From positions 1 through 64,000 of the forward strand of contig JAPQWV010001632.1 of the NCBI GenBank assembly GCA_027422505.1: a DNA stretch of 64,000 nucleotides. The letters run 5' to 3'. This document shows positions 55,157 through 64,000 of the stretch, piece after piece. The notes beneath the pieces were generated by a model. It saw nothing but the letters and a program-made list of their open reading frames with translations, was not told the DNA's origin and ran no database searches. Position 1 is the first letter of the stretch. Every line of letters begins with the position of its first letter. Made by a program: the position numbers and the translations under genes. The DNA is from Craterostigma plantagineum. Its lineage: Eukaryota; Streptophyta; Magnoliopsida; Lamiales; Linderniaceae.

Positions 55157-55231
55157 TACGTTCCAGAAGATACAACAAGGTTCGGTTTCCATGGCTGATG
55201 GATACCGTCATGCGGTCATGGTGTTGGAACT

Positions 55232-55459
55232 GTGAAGATCAAAATGACTGACGGAGCGGTGCGAGCTTTGGGTGGTGTGATCTTTGTCCCAAAGCTACGG
55301 AAGAATTTAATATTCTTGAGCCAGTTAGATTCCAAGGGCTATGGGAGTTTCATAGCTGGGGGAGTCTGTAAAATCACACATGGCAGAAAAGTCCTACTGA
55401 AGGGAGAAGAGCGTGGAGGTTTGTATCGTCTGACGGGAGTGTGGTACAAAACATTCTGA
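55232..55459 (+). pseudogene. Copia-S protease tail and GAG-pre-integrase fragment
   Basis: VRALGGVIFVPKLRKNLIFLSQLDSKGYGSFIAGGVCKITHGRKVLLKGEERGGLYRLTG is the segment between protease and integrase in Ty1/copia polyproteins. No integrase core follows; from 55460 to 55775 only broken sequence remains, marking the internal deletion. Confidence 0.82.
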
Positions 55460-55775
55460 CTTCGTTGGTCTCACGAAAATCACGCGCGCGTGATGGAAAG
55501 ACAGACGATCGTGAGAAGAGAATCCTGCTGGAGAAGGGGTTGCGTGAAGTCCCTCTTCAGAATCGACGGGTAGAGTCGGTTCGACAGCTGCACATAGGAT
55601 TGGCCGCGGGTGAATCAAGTTGGTAGGACCTGAGTTCTTGATTCGGATATGTGTAGCTGGTACAAGAAAGGCCAATGGACATTCATGGTGTTTACGAATG
55701 GGTTACTCTCAGACAGACTCGCAAGGATGAGTGCTTGACGGTGCTGAAGATGATGCTCGGGTAGGTGTCGAATGC

Positions 55776-55792
55776 GACTGGCGGGGGAGAAT
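55776..55792 (+). other. Copia-S polypurine tract
   Basis: GACTGGCGGGGGAGAAT immediately before the LTR start TGTTAGG. Confidence 0.82.
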
Positions 55793-56588
55793 TGTTAGGC
55801 CAGCCATTAGGGCAGTAAAGAAAGAAAAAATAATAATATAATAATAATGAAATAATAATCTTATATAATATTATAATATTATTTTATGTATATAAAGGAA
55901 AAAAGAAAATACTTAAAGATAAAGAATGAGTGGCCCAAATCAACTGGCGACGCGGCGGATTCCTGGCCACCGGTTTTAAGCGGTCCAGAACTGAGCGGCG
56001 CGGCGGATTCCTTGGCACCGGTTTCAAGCGGTCCAGAACTGACGACGCGGCGGGTTCCTGGCCACCGGTTTCAAGCGGTTCAGAACTGGCGACGCGGCGG
56101 ATTCCTGGCCACCGGTTTCAAGCGATCCAGAACTGGCGACGCGGCGGGTTCCTGGCCACCGGTTTTGAGTGGTCCAGAAGAGCTGAAGACATCTATAAAT
56201 AGGCTGAGGACTCTTCAGTTATTATCATCCCAAATCAAGTCAGAATAATTCAGTGAGAGAGAACTAGTGAGAGGGAAACCTATCCGGGTGGATAAGGGTG
56301 AGGGTTTTAGTTATACTGGGGGTAGTTGGGAATAGGTACATATACATTACCCGGGTGGGTAAGGGGTCTTGAGTTTTGGTTTAAAACGAGTGCTAGTTTG
56401 TACCATGTAATATTCTCAATATAGTAAAGCTGGTGCTCTTCGTGGATGTAGGCGGTATTGGCCGAACCGCGTAAAAATATCGTGTTCTCTACCGGCGTCA
56501 TTTCGGCTTTATATTGTCCAGAAAAAATTGTCGCGGATCCAAAATAAACCTTCCGCTGGGCCCGGAAAATTACCGCTCAACCCCAACA
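55793..56588 (+). mobile_element. Copia-S 3' LTR (796 bp)
   Basis: Same ends as the 5' LTR. It carries about five 48-bp minisatellite units (55944-56179) and TATA box at 56194-56202. Confidence 0.92.
55944..56179 (+). repeat. 48-bp minisatellite in Copia-S 3' LTR
   Basis: Five units, GACGCGGCGGATTCCTGG plus CCACCGGTTTCAAGCGGTCC as core; ends 14 bases before the TATA box. Confidence 0.9.
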
Positions 56589-56593
56589 CCTCC

Positions 56594-57945
56594 TTCTCTC
56601 TTAGTTGAGGATTTCTTTCGTTACGAAGTCCCCCACTTCGTACTTCTTAGTCCGCACTCGGCGATTGTAAGCCTTAGTCATCGTTTTCTGGTAGGCAGTC
56701 ATCATGAAGGCTGCTCTTTCCATTCTTCCTCAATGAGGTCAAGGTCTTCAGCTCGGAGTCGGTTGTTGTCTTCCGGATATGTTAGGATCCGTGCGCTCGA
56801 TTTTCGCAGGCAGAACTGCTTCACTTTCGTAAACCAGGCTAAAGGGGTTTCGTTCGTTCCTTCTCGGGGAGTTGTCCGATATGATTAGAGGACGCTTTGG
56901 AGCTCGTTGAACCAAGATCTATCTAACCCTTCCAGTCGAGCCTTCAGCCCTTGAACGATGGTGCGATTGGTGACCTCCACTTGTCCATTGCTCTGAGGGT
57001 ATGCCACTAAAGTGAAGACTTGTTCTATCGCGAGCTGCTCGCACCACTCCTTTAGCTTTTTTCCGCTGAATTGTCTCCCGTTGTCAGAGATTAGTCTCCT
57101 GGGGATCTCGAAGCGATTGTTGTCTCGGTGATTTTTGCCAGGGCTTCGCCTCCACCCACTTCGAGAAGTAGTCTACAGCCACCAGCAAAAACATTTCCTG
57201 CGCCACATTTCCTAAGAAAGGACCGACAATATCTAAGCCCCGCTGGTCATAGGGGCAAGGTGAGGTTACTGATTTCATGGCCTCGGCGGGCATTCTCTGG
57301 AGGCTGGCATGCTTCTGCAGTTAAGGCATCCAGCTTTCATCGTCGACCAGAAGAAGAAGCTAAGAGCGTTTTTCTCGTCAGCGCCCGACTTCCAATGTGG
57401 CTTCCGCAAATACATTCATGGATCTCTCGAAGGACATATTCTCCTACTTCCTTGGATACACATTGCAGTAGTGGTCCGGCGTAGGATCTTTTAAACAGGA
57501 TCTTATCCATCAGTGAAAATCCCTGGGCCCTCCTCAGAAGTTTTTGGGCCAGAGATTTGTCTTCGGGTAGTAGTTGGCGACACAGGTATTGGTATATTTC
57601 ATATCTCCAATCCCCTAGGGGGATATCTGGGTTGGGCGCAATCTGGTCCTCGATTTGCCAAAGGCACCTGATTTTTCCCTTCTCCTCGGGCGTTCCTATA
57701 GCGCTTGCCCATTTGGCCATGTGGTCGGCCTTCTCGTTCTCTACATGGGTTATGAAGATGATCTTAAGTTCCTCGAAGCCCCCTTTGATCTCCTCGAAGG
57801 CCTTAACGTATTTTTCCACGTTTTCTCCCTTGACTTCGAAGTTCCCTCCCAGCTGCTCGACGACGAGTTGGGAGTCCGAATGTAACATTAAGTGAGTGAT
57901 TCCCATCCGTCGAGCCGCTCGAAGCCCCACGAGTAGTGCCTCGTA
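56594..57945 (-). pseudogene. Tat-R pol: second RNase H part and integrase
   Basis: 57337-57945 is well kept: EYEALLVGLRAARRMGITHLMLHSDSQLVVEQLGG, EELKIIFITHVENEKADHMAKWASAIGTPEEKG, then the linker RRAQGFSLMDKILFKRSYAGPLLQCVSKEVGEYVLREIHECICGSHIGSRALTRKTLL with the first integrase zinc-finger His residues. 57084-57293 holds the core start DQRGLDIVGPFLGNVAQEMFLLVAVDYFSKWVEAKPW. From 57080 to 56594 only broken integrase sequence remains (QSNGQVEVTN near 56990). The Cassandra solo LTR splits the second RNase H at 57951; the rest is at 58423-58930. Confidence 0.87.
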
Positions 57946-57950
57946 CTCTG

Positions 57951-58417
57951 TGTAACATCCCGTCCCATACCGGGTGTCACTGTAGCATCCGTCCCTACTG
58001 GGACCAGTAGGGTTGGGCCCACCACACTCCGCTTGATAGTCTGGCCCCACTGTACCACCATTTAACCTTCCAGCGTGCTTCGTCCTCGCTCACACGCACC
58101 ATGGGCAAACTTCCCAGGGGGTCACCCATCCTAAGATTGCTTCAAGTCAAGCACGCTTAACTTCGAAGTTCTTTCGGATGGACTCCCGTAAAGGTAGGTC
58201 GACCTTGGTGATATGAGTAGTACTATCAATTCTTTTATACGATTCTTAGCCTGACACGCCCATACATTGTCAGTCTCAGGATCTCCTCTCATTCGGGTGT
58301 CGGATCGGTTCGTTCATGTACCCCTTCGCCTAGAAGCCTACCAGGAGCCGCTCCTTGTCCGTGCACTTCTCTGGCACCGGCGATCACTCCCCGCCCTCAT
58401 CGGCCCCGGGTGTCACA
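57951..58417 (-). mobile_element. Cassandra solo LTR
   Basis: 467 bases, reverse orientation, TSD CTCTG at 57946-57950 and 58418-58422. The length equals that of the LTRs at 20179-21184, and the 5S-like block is at 58098-58178. The left arm has the empty site (near 7061), so it arrived after the duplication. Confidence 0.94.
58098..58178 (-). ncRNA. 5S-rRNA-like block in Cassandra solo LTR
   Basis: Reverse strand AAGTTAAGCGTGCTT and GGATGGGTGACC, as in the complete Cassandra. Not a functional rRNA gene. Confidence 0.82.
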
Positions 58418-58422
58418 CTCTG

Positions 58423-58930
58423 TCTCGTTGTTCGATGCTTTAAAGTCAAGCCCGAGGCCAATGTTCGTTTCTTTCCCCATGGGGATATGAGCAGTATCCC
58501 GACTCCATTTCCTGAGCTGCATGAAGACCCATCTACGTACATTTTCCACATTTCATCTGGAAAGTCCCCGACTAGTTCCTCCATGAAGTCTGCCAATGCC
58601 TGAGCCTTGATTGTCGTCCGAGGTCTGTAATGGATGTCGTATTCCCCTAACTCCGTGGCCCATTTCACGGCCCTTCCCGAAATGTCGAGTCGGGTGGCGA
58701 TCTTCCCAATCAGTTGATGGTCAGTACTATTATGCGATGCGATAGAAAATATGAGCGTAGTTTTCGGGCTGTGATGAGTAGAGCTAGCAAAAAATTTCTC
58801 ACAATTGTGTACCTTGTCTCCGCGCCTTTTAGAGCATGACTTACGAAGTAAATCGGCTTCTGTACTTTTTGTTCTTCTCGAACCAATACTGAGCTGACTG
58901 CCCGAGGTGTGGCAGCGTCAGTTCTGTTGG
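58423..58930 (-). pseudogene. Tat-R RNase H and start of second RNase H
   Basis: Reverse strand. 58423-58668 reads ELGEYDIHYRPRTTIKAQALADFMEELVGDFPDEMWKMYVDGSSCSSGNGVGILLISPWGKKRTLASGL, the connection from the first to the second RNase H. Upstream are remnants of the first RNase H (VREEQKVQKPIYFVSHALKGAETRY, near 58800-58900). The Trp codon missing in the left arm is present here. Confidence 0.85.
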
Positions 58931-59041
58931 GTTACCGGTGTCTCCCGAAGACGCCACGTCCCCGGGTACGGTGCGGAACAAAAATTTTCCGGGTTCCCTT
59001 GTTGCGCTCGTTGCCCGGACCAGAAGAGTAACACATAGGCA

Positions 59042-60843
59042 TGTAATAGGGCGTGTCAAACCTGTAGAGAATTACCAGTTGAAGCGAGTAGCAGCTCCTC
59101 GTCCTTTTCTTCAAGACTTCGTCGATGGTGGTGGATGGCACTACATCGTCATGCCTACCTCGCAGTGTACCACGGAATCAGTTCTCTAAAGATGGCTAGA
59201 GAGAACAGAGCCGTCGCGTGAAAGAAGAGTGTGTGCGTTCGGTGTGTGTTTGGTGCCTTGTTATGGACAAAAATTTCACTCCAACTTATGAAATAGGGCT
59301 GCCCTATTGATACTATGATATATTTGGAAATCCCTAGGATATCTCAAAGATATGGTTTTCGATTTTGCTCCTTAAGTGGAGAGATTTTGCCATATCTTTC
59401 TCTCCCTTATTTAATTAAAAATTCATATAAGGATACTTACTATAATTAGACAACTAACTTAAATACTAAGTCAAACTAAGTATATGTAAATATGGTATAA
59501 AATTCGAAACATAATCCAAGATTAATTCGGAATTTTCACCTTAAAATAAACAATATTCCAAATACATTATTTCCTTATTTACATTTATATTTACAATATT
59601 CCCAAGGCATATTCGAAAATCAGTCTTAGGGTCAAATTCCAATTTTACCGTCAAGCCTTTTAAGCACTTGGCCAAGCCCATGTCTCAAAGTTAGTTTCAT
59701 ATGAAGTCCGACTTCGGTCCGTTAAACGGCCCGAGTCCCACCAAGGCGCGGCCCAACGGCCCAAGGCCCGTTAAGGCCCAAAACACTTTCTCTCCTATCA
59801 CTACACGTTGATGATCCTTTTTAAGTCCGACTCTCTAGGTTCGACTCAATCGGCAAGGGAGGAATCCAAGAGTCCGGTAGTTACCTAGCCAACCTCGCAG
59901 TATCGGACTGTAACCCGATTCGAGTGCGAGTTTCGACCCAGTCTTTATTCGAGAACCTTACTATAGATTATAGTACTAAGTATAAACCCTTCAACTATGT
60001 CCCAATCGAGTGAGATCCATGGTCTATGTCAAACTCATTATACTCAATTCTATGATAAAACGGGGACGAGGCAAATTACCAAAACTACCCTCCATGTCTA
60101 ACATGAGTTAGTTCAATACCTTGGCCAAGGATTTCGTAATTTCCCGTCGCCATCCTCATAGGATAGTTATCTCGATTACTTGCAAGAATGTGAATCCGTA
60201 CTCGGCGGTCTAAGCCCGGCAATCACAAATCGTCATCAAGACCGCATCTGGCCCGCTGACCCATGCAACAGCAAATCGGGTCGAGGGGAACCAGTGACAG
60301 TCAAGACTTCGAAGTCAACTCCGTCAAAGCCCTTTTCGGTCTAAGGTTCACGTAGACTACTATATTGTTGTCGTCGGTCATTGACACTCCTTGAGTAATA
60401 AGCCATGTTCGAGCGTACGACCCGTGAGTCAGTGTTCATGAAACGATTCAATCCTTTGATGCGACTCGCATCACAAGTCATGACCTCCGCTTCCAAGCGG
60501 GATATCGCCACTCGATAGCTCATCGACAAATAAGCAGTAATCGGTTATCCAACACCCAACTGGAGCCTAAGGCTTACGGACTTTTCAAGCTCGAGGTTAA
60601 GAGTCCACTGGTGCCTTCCTCTCTCGTGCCCATCAAGAACAGTGACTCAACTTGACATATTTGGATTTGTTCATTTATTGCTTTACCGGATGCTTAGTGA
60701 AGTACTCTTATATCCAACAAACGAACATTGCCTTTCAATAAGCACACAAAAAATATCTTATTACATAAAAGGTCGAATGAGAAATAAGCTAATGCCCTAT
60801 ACAATCTAATACTCGTATAGCATTCGAGGCCATATTCCTAACA
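59042..60843 (-). mobile_element. Copia-R 3' LTR (about 1.8 kb)
   Basis: On the reverse strand it starts TGTTAGGAATATGG at 60843, right after the polypurine tract. The 3' end is placed at CCCTATTACA (59042) from its shape only; no TSD can be tested because the 5' LTR is outside the window. Its last 650 or so bases recur in the left arm (5795-6440). Contains no gene. Confidence 0.75.
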
Positions 60844-61290
60844 ATCTCCCACTTGCACTGAATGCCATGCGCTGCAGTATCTAATACCCATCTTTTCGAG
60901 ATGTCTAGCCAGCACTGCCTGTGATAGAGGCTTGGTGAATGGGTCGGCCACGTTTTCCGCGGTCGCAATCTTCTGCACGGCTACGTAGCCATTCTCAACG
61001 AATCCACGTAACACATGGTACTTTCTTTCTATATGTTTGGACCTGCTGTGAGACCTCGGTTCTTTTGCCTGAGCAATAGCACCAGTATTGTCACACCACA
61101 ATTGCAATGGCCTATCTGCTACAGGAACGACACCAAGTTCTTCCAAGAGCTTTCTCATCCAAACACCTTCCTTAGCTGCCTTGCCTCTGAGGCCGCTATA
61201 TGCTCTGCTTCGTAGGTGGAATCTGCAGTACTGCTCTGTTTGGAACTTTTCCAAGACACCGCTCCACCGCTGAGCACAAAGACGAATCAT
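60838..61290 (-). pseudogene. Copia-R RNase H end and polypurine tract
   Basis: 150 codons, reverse strand: EGVWMRKLLEELGVVPVADRPLQLWCDNTGAIAQAKEPRSHSRSKHIERKYHVLRGFVENGYVAVQKIATAENVADPFTKPLSQAVLARHLEKMGIRY. These are standard copia RNase H blocks. The frame runs through the polypurine tract (60844-60860) and uses a TAG formed by the first bases of the LTR as its stop. The upstream part of RNase H is broken (61300-61490). Confidence 0.9.
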
Positions 61291-61493
61291 GAAGTGAATT
61301 TTTGGTCGTCCACGTCAGACTGGAAATCCGAATCCGTATACCCTTCCACTTCCAATTCTCCATTACCCTACATCAACATCATATCCTTAGTCCGTCTGAG
61401 GTACTTGAGGATAGTCTTGACTGCTGTCCAATGTTCCTTACCAGGGTCAGCCTGAAACCGACTGACTACGCTCACATCGTATGCCAAGTTAGG

Positions 61494-61811
61494 TCACGTG
61501 CAAAGTATCGCGTACATCAAGCTACCCACTGCGGATACATAGGGGATTCCAGTCATCTCTTTCCGCTCCAACTCACTTTGAGGGCTCATAGCCTTGGAAA
61601 GGTGAAACCCATGCCGCATAGGCAGGAGCCCTTTCTTAGAGTTGTCCATATTATATCGCTTCATGACCTTCTCTAAGTAAAGGGCCTGGGAGAGTCCTAA
61701 TATACGATTCGCTCGATCTCTATAGAGACGAATCCCCATGATGTAGGTAGCTTCTCCCAAGTCTTTCATGGAGAATTCGGTCGAAAGCCACGCTTTCACC
61801 ATCGAGAGCAT
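61494..61811 (-). pseudogene. Copia-R reverse transcriptase, C-terminal part
   Basis: MVKAWLSTEFSMKDLGEATYIMGIRLYRDRANRILGLSQALYLEKVMKRYNMDNSKKGLLPM, GIPYVSAVGSLMYAILCT. The catalytic YVDD box and the N-terminal RT half are missing: the sequence jumps at about 61811 to unrelated or deleted sequence (to about 62017). Confidence 0.88.
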
Positions 61812-62016
61812 TCCAATATCATTTCCAATCCGTCAGATCCATGAAGCCTAGCTTTGTATCAAAGGTCCTAATATACAATCTTCGGTTCGATGAAGTGGTC
61901 AAGGGCCCACAAGCCTAGCTTTGTATGTTTCAACCAATCCGTCAGATCCTGTCTTTCTCATGTAGATCCATTTACACCCAATGGGTCTAAAACAATCTGG
62001 GAGGTCTAATTAGAGT

Positions 62017-63049
62017 CTAGAATTGGTTTTTGTGCATAGAATCCATTTCGGTTTGCATAGGTATAAGCCATTTCTCCGAATCTTTGTCCCTGATTTGCTG
62101 GTCATAGGTAGTGGGATCGTCTCCGACGTGCCCTTGTATCGGCAGCAACCTCGTGCTCGATGTGGACCATCCCGTATCTCTTAGGCTGGCGAGATACTCT
62201 ACCCGACCTGCGCAAGTCAGGTTGCGTCTCGGACTGCTCCATGGTGTCACCCGACACTGGAGTTTGTGAAAGCGCTTCTGAATACTCTCCAAGAGTTACT
62301 TTGCGACCCGCTCCACCTTTTCGAACGAAATCTTCTTCGAGAAAGTGAGCCTGAAGGGCTACATTGATTCTCTGATCACGTGGAAGTAAAACTGGTATCC
62401 CATGGAATCCTCAGGATATCCGACAAAACGTCCTTTCACATCCTTCGATTCCAGTTTATCTGTCTTGAGCTTTTTCACAAATGCGTGGCAACCCCAAATT
62501 CTAATGTGATTCAAGCTCGGTTTTCGTCCTGTCCATATCTGATACGGAATACGATCGACAGACTTTGTAGGACATCTATTCAGAATATGTGCCGCTGTCA
62601 ACAGGCATGACCCCACAACGATATGGGCAGGTCTGTATAGCTTAGCATAGATCGGACCTTATCCAACAGAGTTCGATTTCTGCGTTCGGACACACCGTTG
62701 AACAGCGGTGTTCCGGGCGGTGTCATCTGTGAAATTATCCCGTTCCTTTCAAGAACTCTTCAAACTCGAGGCTCATGTACTCGCCGCCTCGATCTGATCG
62801 AACGGCTTTAATGCTCTTTCCAGTGTGATTTTCCACCAAAGCCTTGTACTCTTTGAACCATTCAAAAGTATCAGACTTATTTTTCATGAGATACACCTTC
62901 CCAAAGCGATAGTGATCATCAGTGAAGGTAAAAAAATAATGGAAGTTACCGCGAGCTGCTACCCCGGATGATCCGCAAACATCCGTGTGGATCAAACAGA
63001 GAAGTTCTACGGCTCTCGTGAAAGTCCATGTGAAGGGCGACTTGGTCAT
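62017..63049 (-). pseudogene. Copia-R integrase
   Basis: 62735-63049: FTWTFTRAVELLCLIHTDVCGSSGVAARGNFHYFFTFTDDHYRFGKVYLMKNKSDTFEWFKEYKALVENHTGKSIKAVRSDRGGEYMSLEF, containing the first two core acids (HTDVCG and RSDRGGEY). 62359-62616: LLTAAHILNRCPTKSVDRIPYQIWTGRKPSLNHIRIWGCHAFVKKL, the integrase end. Between them (62620-62735) the frame is shifted. 62017-62292 holds the linker to RT in broken form. Confidence 0.9.
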
Positions 63050-63086
63050 CTTTCCAAGGATACAAGATTCACAAGTTGGATAGGGA

Positions 63087-63389
63087 TCAGACCCACGCGG
63101 CTTTATAACGCGGTTTTCTCCAACTCAAGAAACTTCTGTTCTCCAGCGTGACCGAGTCGAAGATGCTACAGCAGTCTCGAGTTCGACTCCAATTTTCGTT
63201 TGTATTCACAGTTTTTACTTTATCTTCCATATTTAGATAATACAAATCATTCAGTAAACTTGCACTTCCGACGCAATTATTTCCAAAATAAATATTGCAT
63301 ATATTATTACTAAAACGGAACTCATAACCGTTTCTGCTCAAAATGGGAATAGAAACAATATTCTTAAGCCCCTTGGGAAAACCAAACAA
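63087..63389 (-). pseudogene. Copia-R protease tail / GAG-pre-integrase region
   Basis: FGFPKGLKNIVSIPILSRNGYEFRFSNNICNIYFGNNCVGSASLLNDLYYLN: the segment in front of copia integrase. An adjoining frame carries the HLRLGHAGEQ-type motif near 63120-63160. The protease active site region (63400-63560) is not clearly open. Confidence 0.78.
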
Positions 63390-63569
63390 TCGGAAAGCAG
63401 TAAACTATGTCTAGTAGATAAAACGAGAGTTCTTGATCCAGTGTGGGTCGCTAGAACACTATGTCCGCTTCCTACGTTGATCATGATCTCTCGATCCGCC
63501 AGCTTCCTACTTCGTTAAAGACCCTAGTTCGAATCACAGATGTGAGCACTAGCTCCCGAGTCTAAGATC

Positions 63570-64000
63570 CATGAAGCGGAATATACTGTCAGAGAACAAT
63601 TTGTTTTCAAAAGGTAAAGTTCTTTACCTGAGGCGGCTAGCTACAGGCAATCGCACTTGCAATGGCCAAGCTCATTGCAGTGAAGGCACTTGTCCGTCGG
63701 CTTGGCACCTTTGAACACGTTCTTCTTGGCCTTGCCTTTCGAAAATTCGTCCTTGGGCTTAGTGGGCTTGTCCGACTTTCTTTGTACTCGACCCTCGAGT
63801 CTTAGCATTCGCGAGAAGAACAACTTCCTTTCCTTTCACCTTCTTCATCTGAGTCTGCGCTGCCGACAATTGGTTCATTAACCCAGTCAATGTCATCTCG
63901 GCCTTGTTCAGATTAAAGTCCACCATGAACGAATTGAAGGAAGGTGGGAGCGATTGAAGTATGAGATCGTTCTGGAGTTCGTTATCCATGATAAAGTCCA
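63570..64000 (-). pseudogene. Copia-R gag (partial, window edge)
   Basis: 63759-63989: NDLILQSLPPSFNSFMVDFNLNKAEMTLTGLMNQLSAAQTQMKK, the C-terminal part of the copia capsid. 63641-63823 (overlapping, other frame): FSKGKAKKNVFKGAKPTDKCLHCNELGHCKCDCL with a zinc knuckle CX2CX4HX4C. The frames overlap with a shift near 63790. Gag continues beyond the window. Confidence 0.88.

Larger units (their letters stand above)
53468..56588 (+). mobile_element. Copia-S, two-LTR element with internal deletion
   Basis: 5' LTR 53468-54104, PBS, gag, a protease stub, a GAG-pre-integrase piece, polypurine tract and 3' LTR 55793-56588; TSD CCTCC at 53463-53467 and 56589-56593. Most of integrase, RT and RNase H is missing. 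The same insertion is a solo LTR in the left arm (8481-9262). The LTRs differ in length mainly in the 48-bp minisatellite. Confidence 0.93.
30325..59690. repeat. Right arm of large inverted duplication
   Basis: Reverse counterpart of 5795-22092. From outside in: copia LTR end (59690-59042), Tat-R pol, Copia-S, coiled-coil exon, Athila-B LTR, PBS, gag, protease, RT, RNase H, integrase to 30325. It is longer than the left arm because it holds Athila-C (14.25 kb), the full two-LTR Copia-S and a Cassandra solo LTR, but it lacks the LINE. Homology stops inside the integrase tail at 30325. Confidence 0.9.

Noticed and set aside
1..64000. Host protein-coding genes
   Set aside because: Every reading frame with a recognisable domain belongs to a transposable element; remaining long frames are shadows or low-complexity.

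Overview
This window is plant nuclear DNA made almost entirely of nested transposable elements; I see no host gene. The element types (Tekay, Tat and Athila Ty3/gypsy lineages, Ty1/copia elements, an L1-like LINE with a zf-RVT domain, and a Cassandra TRIM carrying 5S-rRNA-like sequence) indicate a flowering plant, probably a eudicot, and repeat-rich heterochromatin. Names used below: Tekay (1-5794, +); Copia-R (its LTR in both arms, body at the right end); Tat-L and Tat-R (old Tat pol in each arm); Copia-S (solo LTR on the left, two-LTR element on the right); Athila-A (left arm, +); Athila-B (right arm, -); Athila-C (young insertion in Athila-B); Copia-M and Tat-M (wrecks in the middle).

Layout. 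1-5794 is the 3' half of a Tekay element: pol with at least three frame breaks, PPT and a 2.5-kb 3' LTR. From 5795 a large inverted duplication starts. Left arm (5795-22092): copia LTR end, Tat pol, Copia-S solo LTR, a reverse-strand coiled-coil exon, then Athila-A (LTR, PBS, gag, pol). Right arm (59690 down to 30325) has the same segments in reverse order and orientation. A spacer of about 8.2 kb (22093-30324) holds the 3' end of Athila-A, then truncated copia and Tat remnants. 59690-64000 continues as the copia element whose LTR end opens both arms.

History read from empty sites and target-site duplications (TSDs). Copia-S and Athila-A/B share the same insertion points in both arms, so they are older than the duplication. 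Left-arm-only events: a 5'-truncated LINE with a 14-bp TSD in Athila-A pol, a complete Cassandra (TSD AGTAC) inside that LINE, reduction of Copia-S to a solo LTR, and probably the Tekay insertion. Right-arm-only events: a Cassandra solo LTR (TSD CTCTG) in Tat, and Athila-C (32891-47143, TSD GTGTT) in Athila-B.

Athila-C is the most notable object. Its LTRs differ, as far as I could see by eye, only by six single-base homopolymer length changes. It has an uninterrupted 1219-codon pol with all catalytic motifs, a 445-codon post-pol ORF preceded by a well-formed candidate 5' UTR intron, and a 54-codon opposite-strand ORF predicted to span the membrane once, with its own TATA box. Each LTR carries seven copies of the palindrome TCACGGCCGTGA, each paired with a half-site about two helical turns away, directly upstream of the LTR TATA-like box. 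A second seven-unit array lies between the divergent internal ORFs, which looks like a bidirectional promoter built from the LTR control module.

All other elements are degenerate. Some frame breaks, particularly in the young Athila-C gag, fall in short homopolymers and may be sequencing errors.
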